Source of the DNA: Geodermatophilus obscurus
GTDB taxonomy: Bacteria; Actinomycetota; Actinomycetes; Mycobacteriales; Geodermatophilaceae
DNA: 64,000 nt
Direction of reading: 5' to 3'
Assembly: GCF_900143215.1 (NCBI RefSeq)
Contig: NZ_FRDM01000010.1
Coordinates: 1-64,000, forward strand
Both the position numbers and the translations under genes were made by a program. A model generated the notes under the pieces. It did no database searches and was not told where the DNA came from. It saw only the letters and a list, made by a program, of their open reading frames with translations. Each line of letters starts with the position of its first letter. The stretch's first letter is position 1. This document shows, one piece after another, positions 1-12,255 of this stretch.

Positions 1-503
1 ACGCCGGCCATCACGCCGCAGCCGAGCAGCCCGGCGGCGGTGGCCGGCGTCTGGGGGTCGACCGGAGTGCACTGCCCGGAGTGCACCAGCGTCTTCTCGG
101 CGAACGCGCCGATGCCCAGCGCCGGGCACAGCTCGGTGCCGTCGGTGAGCGTCATCTTCTGCGCGGCGTTGTGGGTGTTGAAGCAGTACTGCAGCTCGCC
201 CCTGAGGCAGGCGCGGCACTGCCCGCAGACCGCCCGCCAGTTGAGGACCACGAAGTCCCCCACCGCGACGTTGCTGACCCCCTCCCCGACCGCGGACACC
301 ACCCCGGCGGCCTCGTGGCCGAGCAGGAACGGGTACTCGTCGGTGATGCCACCCTCGCGGTAGTGCAGATCGGTGTGGCACACCCCGCACGCCTGGATGT
401 CGACCACCGCCTCCCCGGGACCGGGGTCGGGGACGACGATCGTCTCGACGGTCACCGGGGCACCCTTGCTGCGGGCGACGACGCCCTTCACCTCGTAGGC
501 CAT
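1..503 (-). CDS. mscR: S-(hydroxymethyl)mycothiol dehydrogenase (mycothiol-dependent formaldehyde dehydrogenase), 3' end outside window
   Basis: This zinc medium-chain alcohol dehydrogenase oxidises the formaldehyde-mycothiol adduct with NAD in the cytosol. About 167 N-terminal residues are visible, starting [10 protein letters not shown], after a GAGAGGAG ribosome site. The catalytic-zinc part is present ([14 protein letters not shown], then LGHEAAG), as is the four-cysteine structural-zinc lobe [15 protein letters not shown]. The text [12 protein letters not shown] is typical of the mycothiol-dependent class rather than glutathione-dependent FrmA. It is divergent from the glyA-sox-dmg operon, whose demethylases can release formaldehyde when folate is short, so a detoxification role fits well. 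The C-terminus runs off the window edge. Family assignment is firm; the link to the operon is inferred from position. Confidence 0.92.
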   Translation of the reverse strand, partial: MAYEVKGVVARSKGAPVTVETIVVPDPGPGEAVVDIQACGVCHTDLHYREGGITDEYPFLLGHEAAGVVSAVGEGVSNVAVGDFVVLNWRAVCGQCRACLRGELQYCFNTHNAAQKMTLTDGTELCPALGIGAFAEKTLVHSGQCTPVDPQTPATAAGLLGCGVMAG

Positions 504-580
504 GACGGTGGATCTCCTCTCGCGGATGTGCGGACCGGACACGGCGGCCTCCCTGATGGGCCTGCCGCGGCCCTCCTGCA

Positions 581-627
581 GGGCCCCGCCGTGAGCTTGC
601 GAACGGTGGGGGCAGGAGGGTCCTTTC
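581..627 (-). repeat. Dispersed intergenic repeat, copy 1
   Basis: This is a copy of a GC-rich element also seen at 11160-11207, 12191-12248, 37217-37271 and 44411-44466. Read on the minus strand it runs AGGACC...CACCG(T)TCGCAAGCTC...GGGGCC. This copy lies between the divergent mscR and glyA genes and is less symmetrical than the others. Confidence 0.6.
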
Positions 628-662
628 ACGGTGGGGCCAGGGAGGTCCTTTCGCAGCACCCC

Positions 663-691
663 TTGACCCCGTCCGGCGCTCACCCTACGGT
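663..691 (+). promoter_or_regulatory. Probable promoter of the glyA-sox-dmg operon
   Basis: A -35 box TTGACC (663-668) is followed by a 17-base spacer and a -10 box TACGGT (686-691). This predicts a transcription start near 698-700. It is the best sigma-70-like match in the gap and points at glyA. Confidence 0.6.
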
Positions 692-699
692 GTTGGACG

Positions 700-713
700 A
701 CTGATATACCAGT
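700..713. promoter_or_regulatory. Probable operator for the FCD regulator at 12256-12981
   Basis: ACTGATATACCAGT is an imperfect palindrome (ACTG arms, 2 mismatched pairs) lying at the predicted start of the glyA transcript. Its 11-base core CTGATATACCA recurs exactly at 12997-13007, just upstream of the FCD regulator and sdaA. Position at the transcription start suggests repression; the regulator assignment is inferred. Confidence 0.6.
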
Positions 714-748
714 CCTCGGCATCATCTCATGACAGAAGGGACTCCGGC

Positions 749-2077
749 ATGGTCGTCCAGGTTGACGGAGCGCCACCGGCCTCGGCCGTTCCGGACCGCG
801 TGCTCGACCGGTCGCTGGCGGACACCGACCCGGAGGTCGCCGATGCGATCACCGCCGAGCTGACCCGGCAGCAGACCACGCTGGAGATGATCGCCAGCGA
901 GAACTTCGCCCCCGTGGCCGTCATGCAGGCCCAGGGCTCGGTGCTGACCAACAAGTACGCCGAGGGCTACCCCGGCCGGCGGTACTACGGCGGCTGCGAG
1001 CACGTGGACGTGATCGAGCAGCTGGCCATCGACCGGCTGAAGGCCCTGTTCGGCGCGGAGTACGCCAACGTGCAGCCGCACTCGGGTGCGCAGGCCAACG
1101 CCGCGGCGATGGCCGCCCTGCTCGAGCCCGGTGACACCATCCTGGGGCTGGACCTGGCCCACGGGGGCCACCTGACCCACGGGATGAGGCTCAACTTCTC
1201 CGGGAAGCTCTACGACGTGGCCGCGTACCACGTGGGCCGTGAGGACCACCGGGTCGACATGGCCGAGGTGGAGAAGCTGGCGCAGGAGCGGCGGCCCAAG
1301 CTCATCGTGGCCGGCTGGTCGGCCTACCCCCGCCACCTGGACTTCGCCGAGTTCCGCCGGATCGCGGACGAGGTCGGGGCCTACCTGATGGTCGACATGG
1401 CGCACTTCGCCGGGCTCGTCGCCGCCGGGCTGCACCCCTCCCCGGTGCCGCACGCGCACGTGGTGACCTCGACCACCCACAAGACCCTGGGCGGGCCGCG
1501 TGGCGGGGTCATCCTGGCCACGGCGGACCTGGCGAAGAAGTTCAACTCGTCGGTGTTCCCCGGCCAGCAGGGCGGCCCGCTCGAGCACGTGATCGCCGCC
1601 AAGGCCGTCGCCTTCAAGCTGGCCGGCGAGCCGGCCTTCCGCGAGCGCCAGGAGCGCACGCTCGCCGGCGCCCGGCTGCTGGCCGACCGGTTGCTGGCCC
1701 CCGACTCCCGCGAAGCGGGCATCGACGTGGTCAGCGGCGGCACCGACGTCCACCTGGTGCTGGTCGACCTGCGGGAGTCGGCGCTCGACGGCCGGCAGGC
1801 CGAGGACCGGCTGCACTCCATCGGCATCACCGTCAACCGCAACGCCGTGCCCTTCGACCCCCGCCCGCCCATGGTCAGCTCCGGGGTCCGCATCGGCACC
1901 CCGGCGCTGGCCGCCCGCGGCTTCGACCTCGAGGACTTCGCCGAGGTGGCCGACGTGATCGCCGCCGCGCTCCGGCCCGCCGTGGGTGAGGGAGAGCTCG
2001 CCGCGCTCCGCCCGCGGGTCACCCGGCTCGCCGACCGCCACCCGCTCTACCCCGACCTGACGGAGGTCTCCCGATGA
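749..2077 (+). CDS. glyA: Serine hydroxymethyltransferase
   Basis: This PLP enzyme interconverts serine plus tetrahydrofolate with glycine plus 5,10-methylene-THF. At 442 residues it has normal family length. It shows the [11 protein letters not shown]-terminal signature, the [15 protein letters not shown] substrate loop, and the PLP-lysine segment [13 protein letters not shown]. It is the first gene of the sox-dmg operon and overlaps soxB by four bases (ATGA). Here it probably condenses the glycine and methylene-THF made by the sarcosine and dimethylglycine oxidases into serine, which SdaA can deaminate. It may be an extra, pathway-dedicated copy besides a housekeeping glyA elsewhere; that cannot be checked here. 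Confidence 0.97.
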   Translation: MVVQVDGAPPASAVPDRVLDRSLADTDPEVADAITAELTRQQTTLEMIASENFAPVAVMQAQGSVLTNKYAEGYPGRRYYGGCEHVDVIEQLAIDRLKALFGAEYANVQPHSGAQANAAAMAALLEPGDTILGLDLAHGGHLTHGMRLNFSGKLYDVAAYHVGREDHRVDMAEVEKLAQERRPKLIVAGWSAYPRHLDFAEFRRIADEVGAYLMVDMAHFAGLVAAGLHPSPVPHAHVVTSTTHKTLGGPRGGVILATADLAKKFNSSVFPGQQGGPLEHVIAAKAVAFKLAGEPAFRERQERTLAGARLLADRLLAPDSREAGIDVVSGGTDVHLVLVDLRESALDGRQAEDRLHSIGITVNRNAVPFDPRPPMVSSGVRIGTPALAARGFDLEDFAEVADVIAAALRPAVGEGELAALRPRVTRLADRHPLYPDLTEVSR

Positions 2078-3333
2078 GCCCCGGTTCCTCCCACGCCACC
2101 CGCACCCCGCGCACCCCCGGCGCGGACCTGCCGGAGCACCCGGACACGCTCTGGCGGAGCCCGGAGCCCAAGCGCTCCTACGACGTGGTGATCGTCGGCG
2201 GCGGCGGGCACGGCCTGGCCACGGCGCACTACCTCGCCAAGAACCACGGCATCACGAACGTCGCGGTGCTGGAGAAGGGCTGGCTGGCCGGCGGCAACAT
2301 GGCCCGCAACACCACGATCATCCGGTCCAACTACCTGTGGGACGAGAGCTCGACCATCTACGAGCACGCGCTGAAGCTGTGGGAGGGGCTCGAGGAGGAC
2401 CTCGGCTACCCGATCCTGTTCAGCCAGCGCGGCGTGCTCAACCTCGCCCACACCCTGCAGGACGTCCGCGACAGCGTGCGCCGGGTCGAGGCCAACAAGC
2501 TCAACGGCGTCGACGCGGAGTGGCTGGAGCCGGACGAGGTCCGCAAGATCTGCCCGGTCGTCAACACGTCGGCCGACATCCGCTACCCGGTCCTGGGGGC
2601 GACGTACCAGCCGCGCGCCGGCATCGCCAAGCACGACTACGTGGCCTGGGGCTTCGCCCGCCGGGCCGACGAGGCCGGCATCGACCTCATCCAGGACTGC
2701 GAGGTCACCGGGTTCGCCACCGACGGCAACCGGGTCACCGGGGTGCAGACGACCCGCGGCACCATCGGCGCCGGCACGGTCGCCCTCTGCGCGGCCGGCC
2801 ACACCTCCGTCCTCACCGACATGCTCGGCATCCGCGTGCCGATCCAGAGCCACCCGCTGCAGGCGCTGGTCTCCGAGCTGCTCGAGCCGGTGCACCCCAC
2901 GGTGGTCATGTCCAACGCCGTGCACGTGTACGTCTCCCAGGCGCACAAGGGCGAGCTCGTCATGGGCGCCGGCGTCGACTCCTACAACGGCTACGGCCAG
3001 CGGGGCGCCTTCCACATCATCGAGCGGCAGATGGCCGCCGCCGTCGAGCTCTTCCCGGTGTTCGCGCGGGCGCACCTGCTGCGCACCTGGGGCGGCATCG
3101 TCGACGTCAGCCCCGACGCCTCGCCGATCGTCGGGCGCACGCCCTACGAGAACCTCTACCTCAACTGCGGCTGGGGCACCGGCGGGTTCAAGGCCACGCC
3201 CGGCATCGGCTCGGCCCTGGCGCACACCATCGCCCACGACGAGCCTCACCCGTTCGTCGCGCCGTTCGCCCTCGACCGCTTCGTCACCGGCGCGCTCGTC
3301 GACGAGCACGGCGCGGCCGCCGTGGCCCACTGA
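2074..3333 (+). CDS. soxB: Heterotetrameric sarcosine oxidase, beta subunit
   Basis: This is the flavin subunit of the four-subunit sarcosine oxidase, which oxidatively demethylates sarcosine to glycine. It has 419 residues. A short N-terminal extension is followed by the dinucleotide-binding fold [17 protein letters not shown] (about residues 38-54). His187 in AKHDYVAWG lies where the covalently FMN-linked histidine is expected in this family. The C-terminal FAD stretch [14 protein letters not shown] is intact. It overlaps glyA by four bases, and soxD follows after 29 bases, so the genes are co-transcribed. Confidence 0.96.
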   Translation: MSPGSSHATRTPRTPGADLPEHPDTLWRSPEPKRSYDVVIVGGGGHGLATAHYLAKNHGITNVAVLEKGWLAGGNMARNTTIIRSNYLWDESSTIYEHALKLWEGLEEDLGYPILFSQRGVLNLAHTLQDVRDSVRRVEANKLNGVDAEWLEPDEVRKICPVVNTSADIRYPVLGATYQPRAGIAKHDYVAWGFARRADEAGIDLIQDCEVTGFATDGNRVTGVQTTRGTIGAGTVALCAAGHTSVLTDMLGIRVPIQSHPLQALVSELLEPVHPTVVMSNAVHVYVSQAHKGELVMGAGVDSYNGYGQRGAFHIIERQMAAAVELFPVFARAHLLRTWGGIVDVSPDASPIVGRTPYENLYLNCGWGTGGFKATPGIGSALAHTIAHDEPHPFVAPFALDRFVTGALVDEHGAAAVAH

Positions 3334-3362
3334 CGCCTCGCCCCCCGACCCAGGAGTTCCCC

Positions 3363-3674
3363 GTGCAACTCATCGCATGCCCGTGGTGCGGCCCCCGCGA
3401 GGAGGTCGAGTTCTCCTACGGCGGTCAGGCCCACGTCCCCTACCCGGACAGCCCCGCCGAGCTCTCCGACGAGCAGTGGGCGCACTACGTCTTCTTCCGC
3501 GACAACCCCAAGGGCCGCTTCGCGGAGCGCTGGAACCACAGCGCCGGCTGCCGCCGCTGGTTCAACGCGATCCGCGACACCACGACCTACCGCTTCGAGC
3601 GCGTCTACCGCCTCGATGACCCGAAGCCGCTCGCGACCGAGCTCGCGAGCTCACGCAGGAGCACAGCCCCATGA
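3363..3674 (+). CDS. soxD: Sarcosine oxidase, delta subunit
   Basis: This is the small zinc-binding subunit of the tetrameric sarcosine oxidase, 103 residues from a GTG start. Cys6 and Cys9 (ACPWCG) and His59 and Cys63 (NHSAGC) fall at the numbers known for the zinc ligands of this subunit. The stretch HYVFFRDNPKGRFAERW is typical of the family. It ends in an ATGA overlap with soxA. Gene order B-D-A-G is the usual one. Confidence 0.95.
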   Translation: MQLIACPWCGPREEVEFSYGGQAHVPYPDSPAELSDEQWAHYVFFRDNPKGRFAERWNHSAGCRRWFNAIRDTTTYRFERVYRLDDPKPLATELASSRRSTAP

Positions 3675-6530
3675 CGAGCCCGTTCCGCACCCCCGATGGC
3701 GGCCGCATCGACCGCGCCACCACCGTCGAGATCACCTTCGACGGGCAGACCCTTCCCGGTCACCCCGGCGACACCCTGGCTTCGGCGCTGCTCGCCAACG
3801 GCCGGCACCAGGTCGCCACGAGCATCAAGCTCGGCCGACCGCGCGGCATCGCCGCGGCGTGGGCCGAGGACCCGGGCAGCCTCGTGCAGATCGAGGCGCC
3901 CTTCCCCGAGCCGATGCTGCTGGCCACCACCGTCGAGCTGTACGACGGCCTGGTCGCCCACGGTCTGCCGGGGCAGGGTCGCCTCGCCGAGGTCCCCGAC
4001 TCCGCTCGCTACGACGCCGTCCACCACCACGTGGACGTGCTCGTCGTGGGGGCCGGACCCGCTGGGCTGGCCGCCGCGCTCACCGCCGCCCGGGCCGGTG
4101 CCCGCGTCGCCCTCGTCGACGAGCAGTCCGAGGCCGGCGGCTCGCTGCTGTCGGGCACCGACCGGCTCGACGACGCTCCGGCGTCGCAGTGGGTCGCCGC
4201 GGCGGTCGCCGAGCTGGCCGCGCACCCGGAGGTGCTGCACCTGCAGCGCACCACCGCCTTCGGCAGCTACGACGACGGCTTCGTCCTGGCACTGGAGCGG
4301 CGCACCGACCACCTCGGCACCGGCGCGCCCAGGCACGTCTCCCGCCAGCGGGTGTGGCGCATCCGGGCCCGCTCGATCGTCGTCGCGACGGGGGCGCACG
4401 AGCGCCCGGTCGTCTTCGCCGACAACGACCGCCCGGGGATCATGCTCGCCGGCGCCGCCCGGACCTTCCTGCACCGCTACGGCGTGCTGCCCGGTCGCGA
4501 GGCCGTCGTGTTCACCACGAACGACAGCGCCTACGACGCCGCCCTCGACCTGCACCACGCGGGTGTGCAGGTGCAGGCGGTGGTCGACGCCCGGCCGGAG
4601 GGCTCGCCGCGCCGCGACGAGTGCGAGCACGCCGGCATCCGCGTCCTGTCCGGTGCCGTCGTGACCGGCACGCAGGGCGTCGAGCGGGTCACGCACGCCC
4701 TGGTCGCCCCGTTCGCGGACGGCGAGGTCGGCGCCAGCAGCGCGATCGGCTGCGACCTGCTCCTGGTCAGCGGGGGCTGGAACCCCGCGGTGCACCTGTT
4801 CAGCCAGGCCCGCGGCCGGCTCCGCTACGACGAGACCCTCGGGGCCTTCCTCCCGGGGGAGGAACTCGACGGCCTGGCCGTCACCGGCTCGGCCGCCGGC
4901 GGGTTCGACCTGGCCGGGTGCCTGGCCGACGGTCAGCGCGTCGTCCGCGCCGCGCTGACCGCGCTGGCGATCCCGCCGGCTGGGGAGGACCCGCTGCCCG
5001 CCGCCCCGGAGGCTGTCATCCCGGCCGCGCCGCTGGTGCTGTGGCGGGTGCCGGACACCTCCGGCGCCGAGGGCAGCACCTCGTTCGTCGACCTGCAGCG
5101 CGACGCGACGGTCGCCGACATCGCCCGCGCGGTCGGCGCCGGCCTGCGCTCCCTCGAGCACGTCAAGCGCTTCACGACGATCGGGACGGCGCACGACCAG
5201 GGCAAGACCTCCGGCGTCCTCACCTCGGGGATCACCGCCGAGCTGCTCGGGATCCCGGTGCAGGACACCGGGACCACCACGTTCCGGCCGCCGTACACCC
5301 CGGTCGCCTTCGCCGCCCTGGCCGGCCGCGACCGCGGCCGGCTCTTCGACCCCGAGCGGGTCACGGCCCTGCACCAGTGGCACGTGGCAGCCGGCGCGGT
5401 CTTCGAGGACGTCGGCCAGTGGAAGCGCCCCCGCTACTACCCGCAGCCCGGCGAGGACATGGAGGCCGCGGTCCTGCGGGAGTGCGCCGCGGCCCGGACC
5501 GGCGTCGGGATCATCGACGGCTCCACCCTCGGCAAGATCGACGTCCAGGGCCCGGACGCCGCCGTCCTCCTGGACCGGCTCTACACGAACCTGATGAGCA
5601 GCCTGAAGGTCGGCTCCGTCCGCTACGGCGTCATGTGCGGCGTCGACGGCATGGTCATCGACGACGGGACCGTGTTCCGCCTGGCCGAGGACCGCTTCCT
5701 CGTCCTCACCACCACCGGCGGCGCGGCGAAGATCCTCGACTGGATGGAGGAGTGGCTCCAGACGGAGTGGCCGGACCTGCGGGTGCACTGCACCTCGGTC
5801 ACCGAGCAGTGGGCCACCTTCCCCGTCGTGGGACCGCGGTCCCGGGACGTCGTCGGCGCCGTCTTCCCCGACGTGGACGTCTCCGCCGAGGCGTTCCCGT
5901 TCATGACCTGGCGGGACGCCACCCTCGACGGGGTGCCGGTCCGGCTGGCCCGGATCAGCTTCTCCGGCGAGCTCGCGTTCGAGGTCTACGTCAACCCCTG
6001 GTACGCGGTCGCGGTCTGGCAGCGGCTGCTCGAGGCCGGCCGCCCGTACGGCATCACGCCGTACGGCACGGAGACCATGCACGTCCTGCGCGCGGAGAAG
6101 GGCTACCCGATCATCGGGCAGGACACCGACGGCACCGTCAGCCCGCACGACCTGGGCATGGCGTGGGCGGTCTCCAAGAAGAAGCCCGACTTCGTCGGCA
6201 AGCGCTCCTTCGCCCGCCCGGCCAACGCCGACCCGCTGCGCAAGCAGCTGGTCGGGCTGCTGCCGGTGGACCGGGAGACCGTGCTGCCGGAGGGCTCGCA
6301 GATCGTCGAGTTCCGCGCCGACGGCCAGCTGCCGCCCCCGCCGGTCCCGATGCTGGGCCACGTCACCTCCAGCTACCGCAGCGCCGAGCTCGCCCGCCCG
6401 TTCGCCCTGGCCCTGGTCAGGGGCGGCCGGGAGCGCATCGGCGACACCGTCCACGTCCCCGTCAACGGCACCCTCGTCCCGGTCGAGGTCACCGGCTCGG
6501 TGCTGATCGACCCCGAAGGAGCCCGTCGCG

Positions 6531-6538
<8 letters not shown>
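3671..6538 (+). CDS. soxA: Sarcosine oxidase, alpha subunit
   Basis: This is the large subunit, which binds NAD and holds the folate site where the methyl-derived carbon is passed to tetrahydrofolate. It has 955 residues, the usual length. Domains in order: an N-terminal Fer2_4-like fold (about 10-95, GDTLASALLANG), a pyridine-nucleotide oxidoreductase domain starting VDVLVVGAGPAGLAAALTAA (about 121 on), then GcvT-type folate-binding and GcvT C-terminal barrel domains (about 575-945, with GVMCGVDGMVIDDGTVFRL). It overlaps soxD by four bases and soxG by eight, so the four subunits are translationally coupled. Confidence 0.97.
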
Positions 6539-9636
<3,098 letters not shown>

Positions 9637-9651
9637 AGGAGGACCCCGCCC

Positions 9652-10272
9652 ATGCGCACCGACACCGTCGAGACGTTCCTGGAGCAGCTCGCCGCCAGGG
9701 TGCCCGCCCCCGGAGGCGGGGCCACCGCCGCGCTGCACGCGGCCCAGGCCGCTGCGCTGGTGGCGATGGTCGCCCGCTACAGCGACTCGGCGAAGTACGC
9801 CGAGCACGCCGAGGAGATCGCCACCGTCACGGCCACCGCCGACCGGCTGCGCGAGAACGCGCTGGGCCTGGCCGAGGAGGACGCCGCGGCCTTCACGGCG
9901 GTCACCGACGCCTACCGGCTCCCGAAGGGGACGCCCGACGAGGCCGCGGCCCGGTCCGAGGCGATCTCGGCGGCCCTGGTCGCGGCGGCCCGGGTGCCGG
10001 CGGTCGTCGTCGCCGTCGCCGACCAGGTGCTGGGCCTGGCCGAGCAGCTGCTGCCGATCGGCAACCGCAACGTGGTCAGCGACGTGGCCGCCGCCGCCGA
10101 GGCGGCCCGCGCCGCGGCCACGACGGCCCGGGTCAACGTCGAGGTCAACCTCGGCGGCATCAAGGACCCGGCGACCTGGGGGGAGCTCGCCGCGGCCGTC
10201 GACACCGTCGACGACCTCGTGCTGCGCGCGGAAAAGGTCACCGCCGCCGTCCGGGACGGGCTGGTCCGATGA
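9652..10272 (+). CDS. fchA: Methenyltetrahydrofolate cyclohydrolase (FTCD cyclodeaminase-domain family)
   Basis: This 206-residue protein is a stand-alone homologue of the cyclodeaminase half of FTCD, the FchA type. It hydrolyses 5,10-methenyl-THF to 10-formyl-THF. Family marks are ARVPAPGGGATAA near the start, the LPKGTPDEAAARSEA segment, GNRNVVSDVAAAAEAA and the final RVNVEVNLGGIKD. It overlaps folD by four bases. Its presence is notable because FolD normally performs this step itself; the adjacent FolD has lost the lysine needed for it, so FchA probably supplies the activity. Confidence 0.88.
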   Translation: MRTDTVETFLEQLAARVPAPGGGATAALHAAQAAALVAMVARYSDSAKYAEHAEEIATVTATADRLRENALGLAEEDAAAFTAVTDAYRLPKGTPDEAAARSEAISAALVAAARVPAVVVAVADQVLGLAEQLLPIGNRNVVSDVAAAAEAARAAATTARVNVEVNLGGIKDPATWGELAAAVDTVDDLVLRAEKVTAAVRDGLVR

Positions 10273-11108
10273 CCGCGACGCTGAGCGGGACCGGGCCGGC
10301 CGCCGGCATCCGCGCCGAGGTCACCGCCGCGGCCGCGGAGCTGACCGCCGCCGGGACACCGCCCCGGCTCGCCGTCGTCGTCGCGACGGCCGACGAGTCC
10401 AGCGCCTGGTACGTCCGCTCCATCGCCCGCGCCGCGCAGAAGACCGGCATCGCCTGCTCGGTCGTCGACCTCGGGGAGACGGCGACGCCGGAGCGGATCG
10501 GCGCCGAGCTGGCCGCGCTCAGCGCGGATCCTGCGGTGCACGGCATCATCCTGCAGACGCCGCTGCCGGCCGACGCCGTCTTCGCGGACCTCGCCGCGTC
10601 GATCGACCCCGCCAAGGACGTGGACGGCGCGAACCCGCTCAGCCTGGGACGGCTGGCCGTGGGCCTGCCCGCTCATCCGCCGGCGACCGCCGAGGCCGTG
10701 CTGGTGCTCCTGGACCACCACGGGATCCCGCTGTCCGGCGCGCACGCGGTCGTGGTCGGGCGCTCCACCGTCGTCGGCAAGCCCGCGGCGCACCTGCTGC
10801 TGCAGCGGGACGCCACGGTGACCGTCTGCCACAGCCGCACCAAGGACCTGGCCGCGGTCACCCGGACCGCGGACGTGCTCGTCGCCGCCGTCGGGCGGCC
10901 GGAGCTCATCACGGCCGAGCACGTCGGCGAGGACGCGGTGGTCATCGACGTCGGGACCAACCCGACGCCCGACGGCGGGCTGGTCGGCGACGTCGACGCC
11001 GGCGCGGTCACCGGGCGCGCCGCCGGGCTGACCCCGGTCCCCGGCGGGGTCGGCCCGGTCACCACGGCACTGCTCCTGCAGCACACGGTCGCGTCCGCGC
11101 GCGGCTGA
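10269..11108 (+). CDS. folD: Methylenetetrahydrofolate dehydrogenase (FolD family), probably lacking cyclohydrolase activity
   Basis: This 279-residue FolD-family enzyme oxidises 5,10-methylene-THF to methenyl-THF with NAD(P). Retained family features are Tyr48 (AWYVRS), the glutamine in IILQTPLP, KDVDGANP, the nucleotide loop VVVGRSTVVGKPAAHLLL and TPVPGGVGPVT. The lysine four residues after the conserved tyrosine (Tyr50/Lys54 in E. coli FolD) is Ile52 here, and the usual PCTP motif reads PPAT. In the human enzyme this lysine is required for cyclohydrolase but not dehydrogenase activity. With fchA coupled upstream, a dehydrogenase-only role is the best reading. Confidence 0.92.
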   Translation: MTATLSGTGPAAGIRAEVTAAAAELTAAGTPPRLAVVVATADESSAWYVRSIARAAQKTGIACSVVDLGETATPERIGAELAALSADPAVHGIILQTPLPADAVFADLAASIDPAKDVDGANPLSLGRLAVGLPAHPPATAEAVLVLLDHHGIPLSGAHAVVVGRSTVVGKPAAHLLLQRDATVTVCHSRTKDLAAVTRTADVLVAAVGRPELITAEHVGEDAVVIDVGTNPTPDGGLVGDVDAGAVTGRAAGLTPVPGGVGPVTTALLLQHTVASARG

Positions 11109-11159
11109 AGAGGCCCCCGTCCCGAGGCTCACCCCGAACGTGCGAGGCGGCCCCTCGCA

Positions 11160-11207
11160 GGGGCCCGCCGCGAACGTGTGAGCGGTGGGGGGCGAGGGGT
11201 CCTTCGA
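11160..11207 (-). repeat. Dispersed intergenic repeat, copy 2
   Basis: On the minus strand this copy runs AAGGACCCCTCG...CACCGCTC...CGCGGCGGGCCCC. A second, more degenerate copy lies just before it (about 11111-11158). It sits between folD and folP and may act as a partial terminator or simply be a REP-like element. Confidence 0.6.
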
Positions 11208-11260
11208 GGGGTCCTCACACGGGCCAGCAGCGGGTCGGATGACAGAGAACGGAGCACCCG

Positions 11261-12133
11261 ATGACCGGCACGGCGTTGGCCGACCGCCCACCCGCAGGCA
11301 CCGGCACGTCGACGCACCCCCTCGCACGGGCGCTCGCGGCGGGGCGGCCACTGGTCTGCGGCATCCTCAACGTCACCCCCGACTCGTTCTCCGACGGCGG
11401 GCGGTTCGACGACCTGGACCGAGCCGTGGCGCACGGGTGCACCCTGGCCGCCGAGGGTGCCGACCTCATCGACGTCGGCGGGGAGTCGACCCGGCCCGGC
11501 TCGCGCCCGCCGACCCTCGCCGAGGAACTGGCCCGCGTCGTCCCGGTGGTCGAGGCCCTCGTGCAGCGGACCCCCGTGCCGTTGTCCGTGGACACCTCGC
11601 GGCCCGAGGTCATGCGGGCCGCCGTGGCGGCCGGCGCGAGCATGGTCAACGACGTCCGGGCGCTGCGGTCGCCGGGCGCCCTGGTGGCCGCCGCGGAGCT
11701 CGGCGTGCCGGTGTGCCTGATGCACATGCAGCGCTCGCCGGAGACCATGCAGGAGGACCCGCGCTACCGGGACGTCGTCGTGGAGGTGCGCACCTTCCTC
11801 GCCGAGCGGGTGCGTGCCTGCCTCGACGCCGGCATCCGGCAGGAGCACCTGGTGGTGGACCCGGGGTTCGGGTTCGGCAAGACGCCGGCCCACGACGTCG
11901 CGCTGCTGGCCTCGCTCGACGGGCTGCGCAGCCTGGGGGTCCCGGTCATGGTCGGGCTGTCCCGGAAGTCGGTGCTCGGACAGCTCACCGGACGGGCGGT
12001 GGGGGACCGGCTGCCCGCCTCCCTGGCCGTGGCGCTCATCGCCGCCCAGCGAGGTGCCGCGGTGCTGCGGGTGCACGACGTCGCGGCCACGCAGGACGTC
12101 CTGGCGGTGCTGGACGCCGTCGGCACGGGATAG
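11261..12133 (+). CDS. folP: Dihydropteroate synthase
   Basis: This enzyme joins p-aminobenzoate to the pterin pyrophosphate in folate synthesis. It has 290 residues, with all signatures: GILNVTPDSFSDGG, DVGGESTRPGS, SVDTSRPEV, DPGFGFGKT, GLSRKS and RVHDV. The segment CLMHMQRSPETMQEDPRY resembles E. coli FolP much more than actinobacterial FolP1, which has a different sequence there. This suggests a second, acquired or specialised copy. It follows folD by 152 bases containing repeat copies, and may share its transcript. It likely raises folate supply for the THF-dependent oxidases upstream. Confidence 0.94.
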   Translation: MTGTALADRPPAGTGTSTHPLARALAAGRPLVCGILNVTPDSFSDGGRFDDLDRAVAHGCTLAAEGADLIDVGGESTRPGSRPPTLAEELARVVPVVEALVQRTPVPLSVDTSRPEVMRAAVAAGASMVNDVRALRSPGALVAAAELGVPVCLMHMQRSPETMQEDPRYRDVVVEVRTFLAERVRACLDAGIRQEHLVVDPGFGFGKTPAHDVALLASLDGLRSLGVPVMVGLSRKSVLGQLTGRAVGDRLPASLAVALIAAQRGAAVLRVHDVAATQDVLAVLDAVGTG

Positions 12134-12190
12134 CCCGCCCGGTCCAGAACGCGCCCCGTCCCGGGGCTCGCCCCGCCCCCGTCCAGGGTC

Positions 12191-12248
12191 GGCCCCGTCC
12201 AGAGGCTCGCCGCGAGCCTGCGAGTGGTGAGGAGGACGGGGTCCTTCG
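12191..12248 (-). repeat. Dispersed intergenic repeat, copy 3
   Basis: Read on the minus strand it is AAGGACCCCGTCCTCC, CACTCGCAGGCTCGCGGCGAGCC, then TCTGGACGGGGCC. Outer arms CCCCGTCC and GGACGGGG can pair, with an inner hairpin. It lies between the convergent folP and FCD regulator genes, where a two-way terminator would be useful. Confidence 0.7.
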
Positions 12249-12255
12249 ACTTCCT

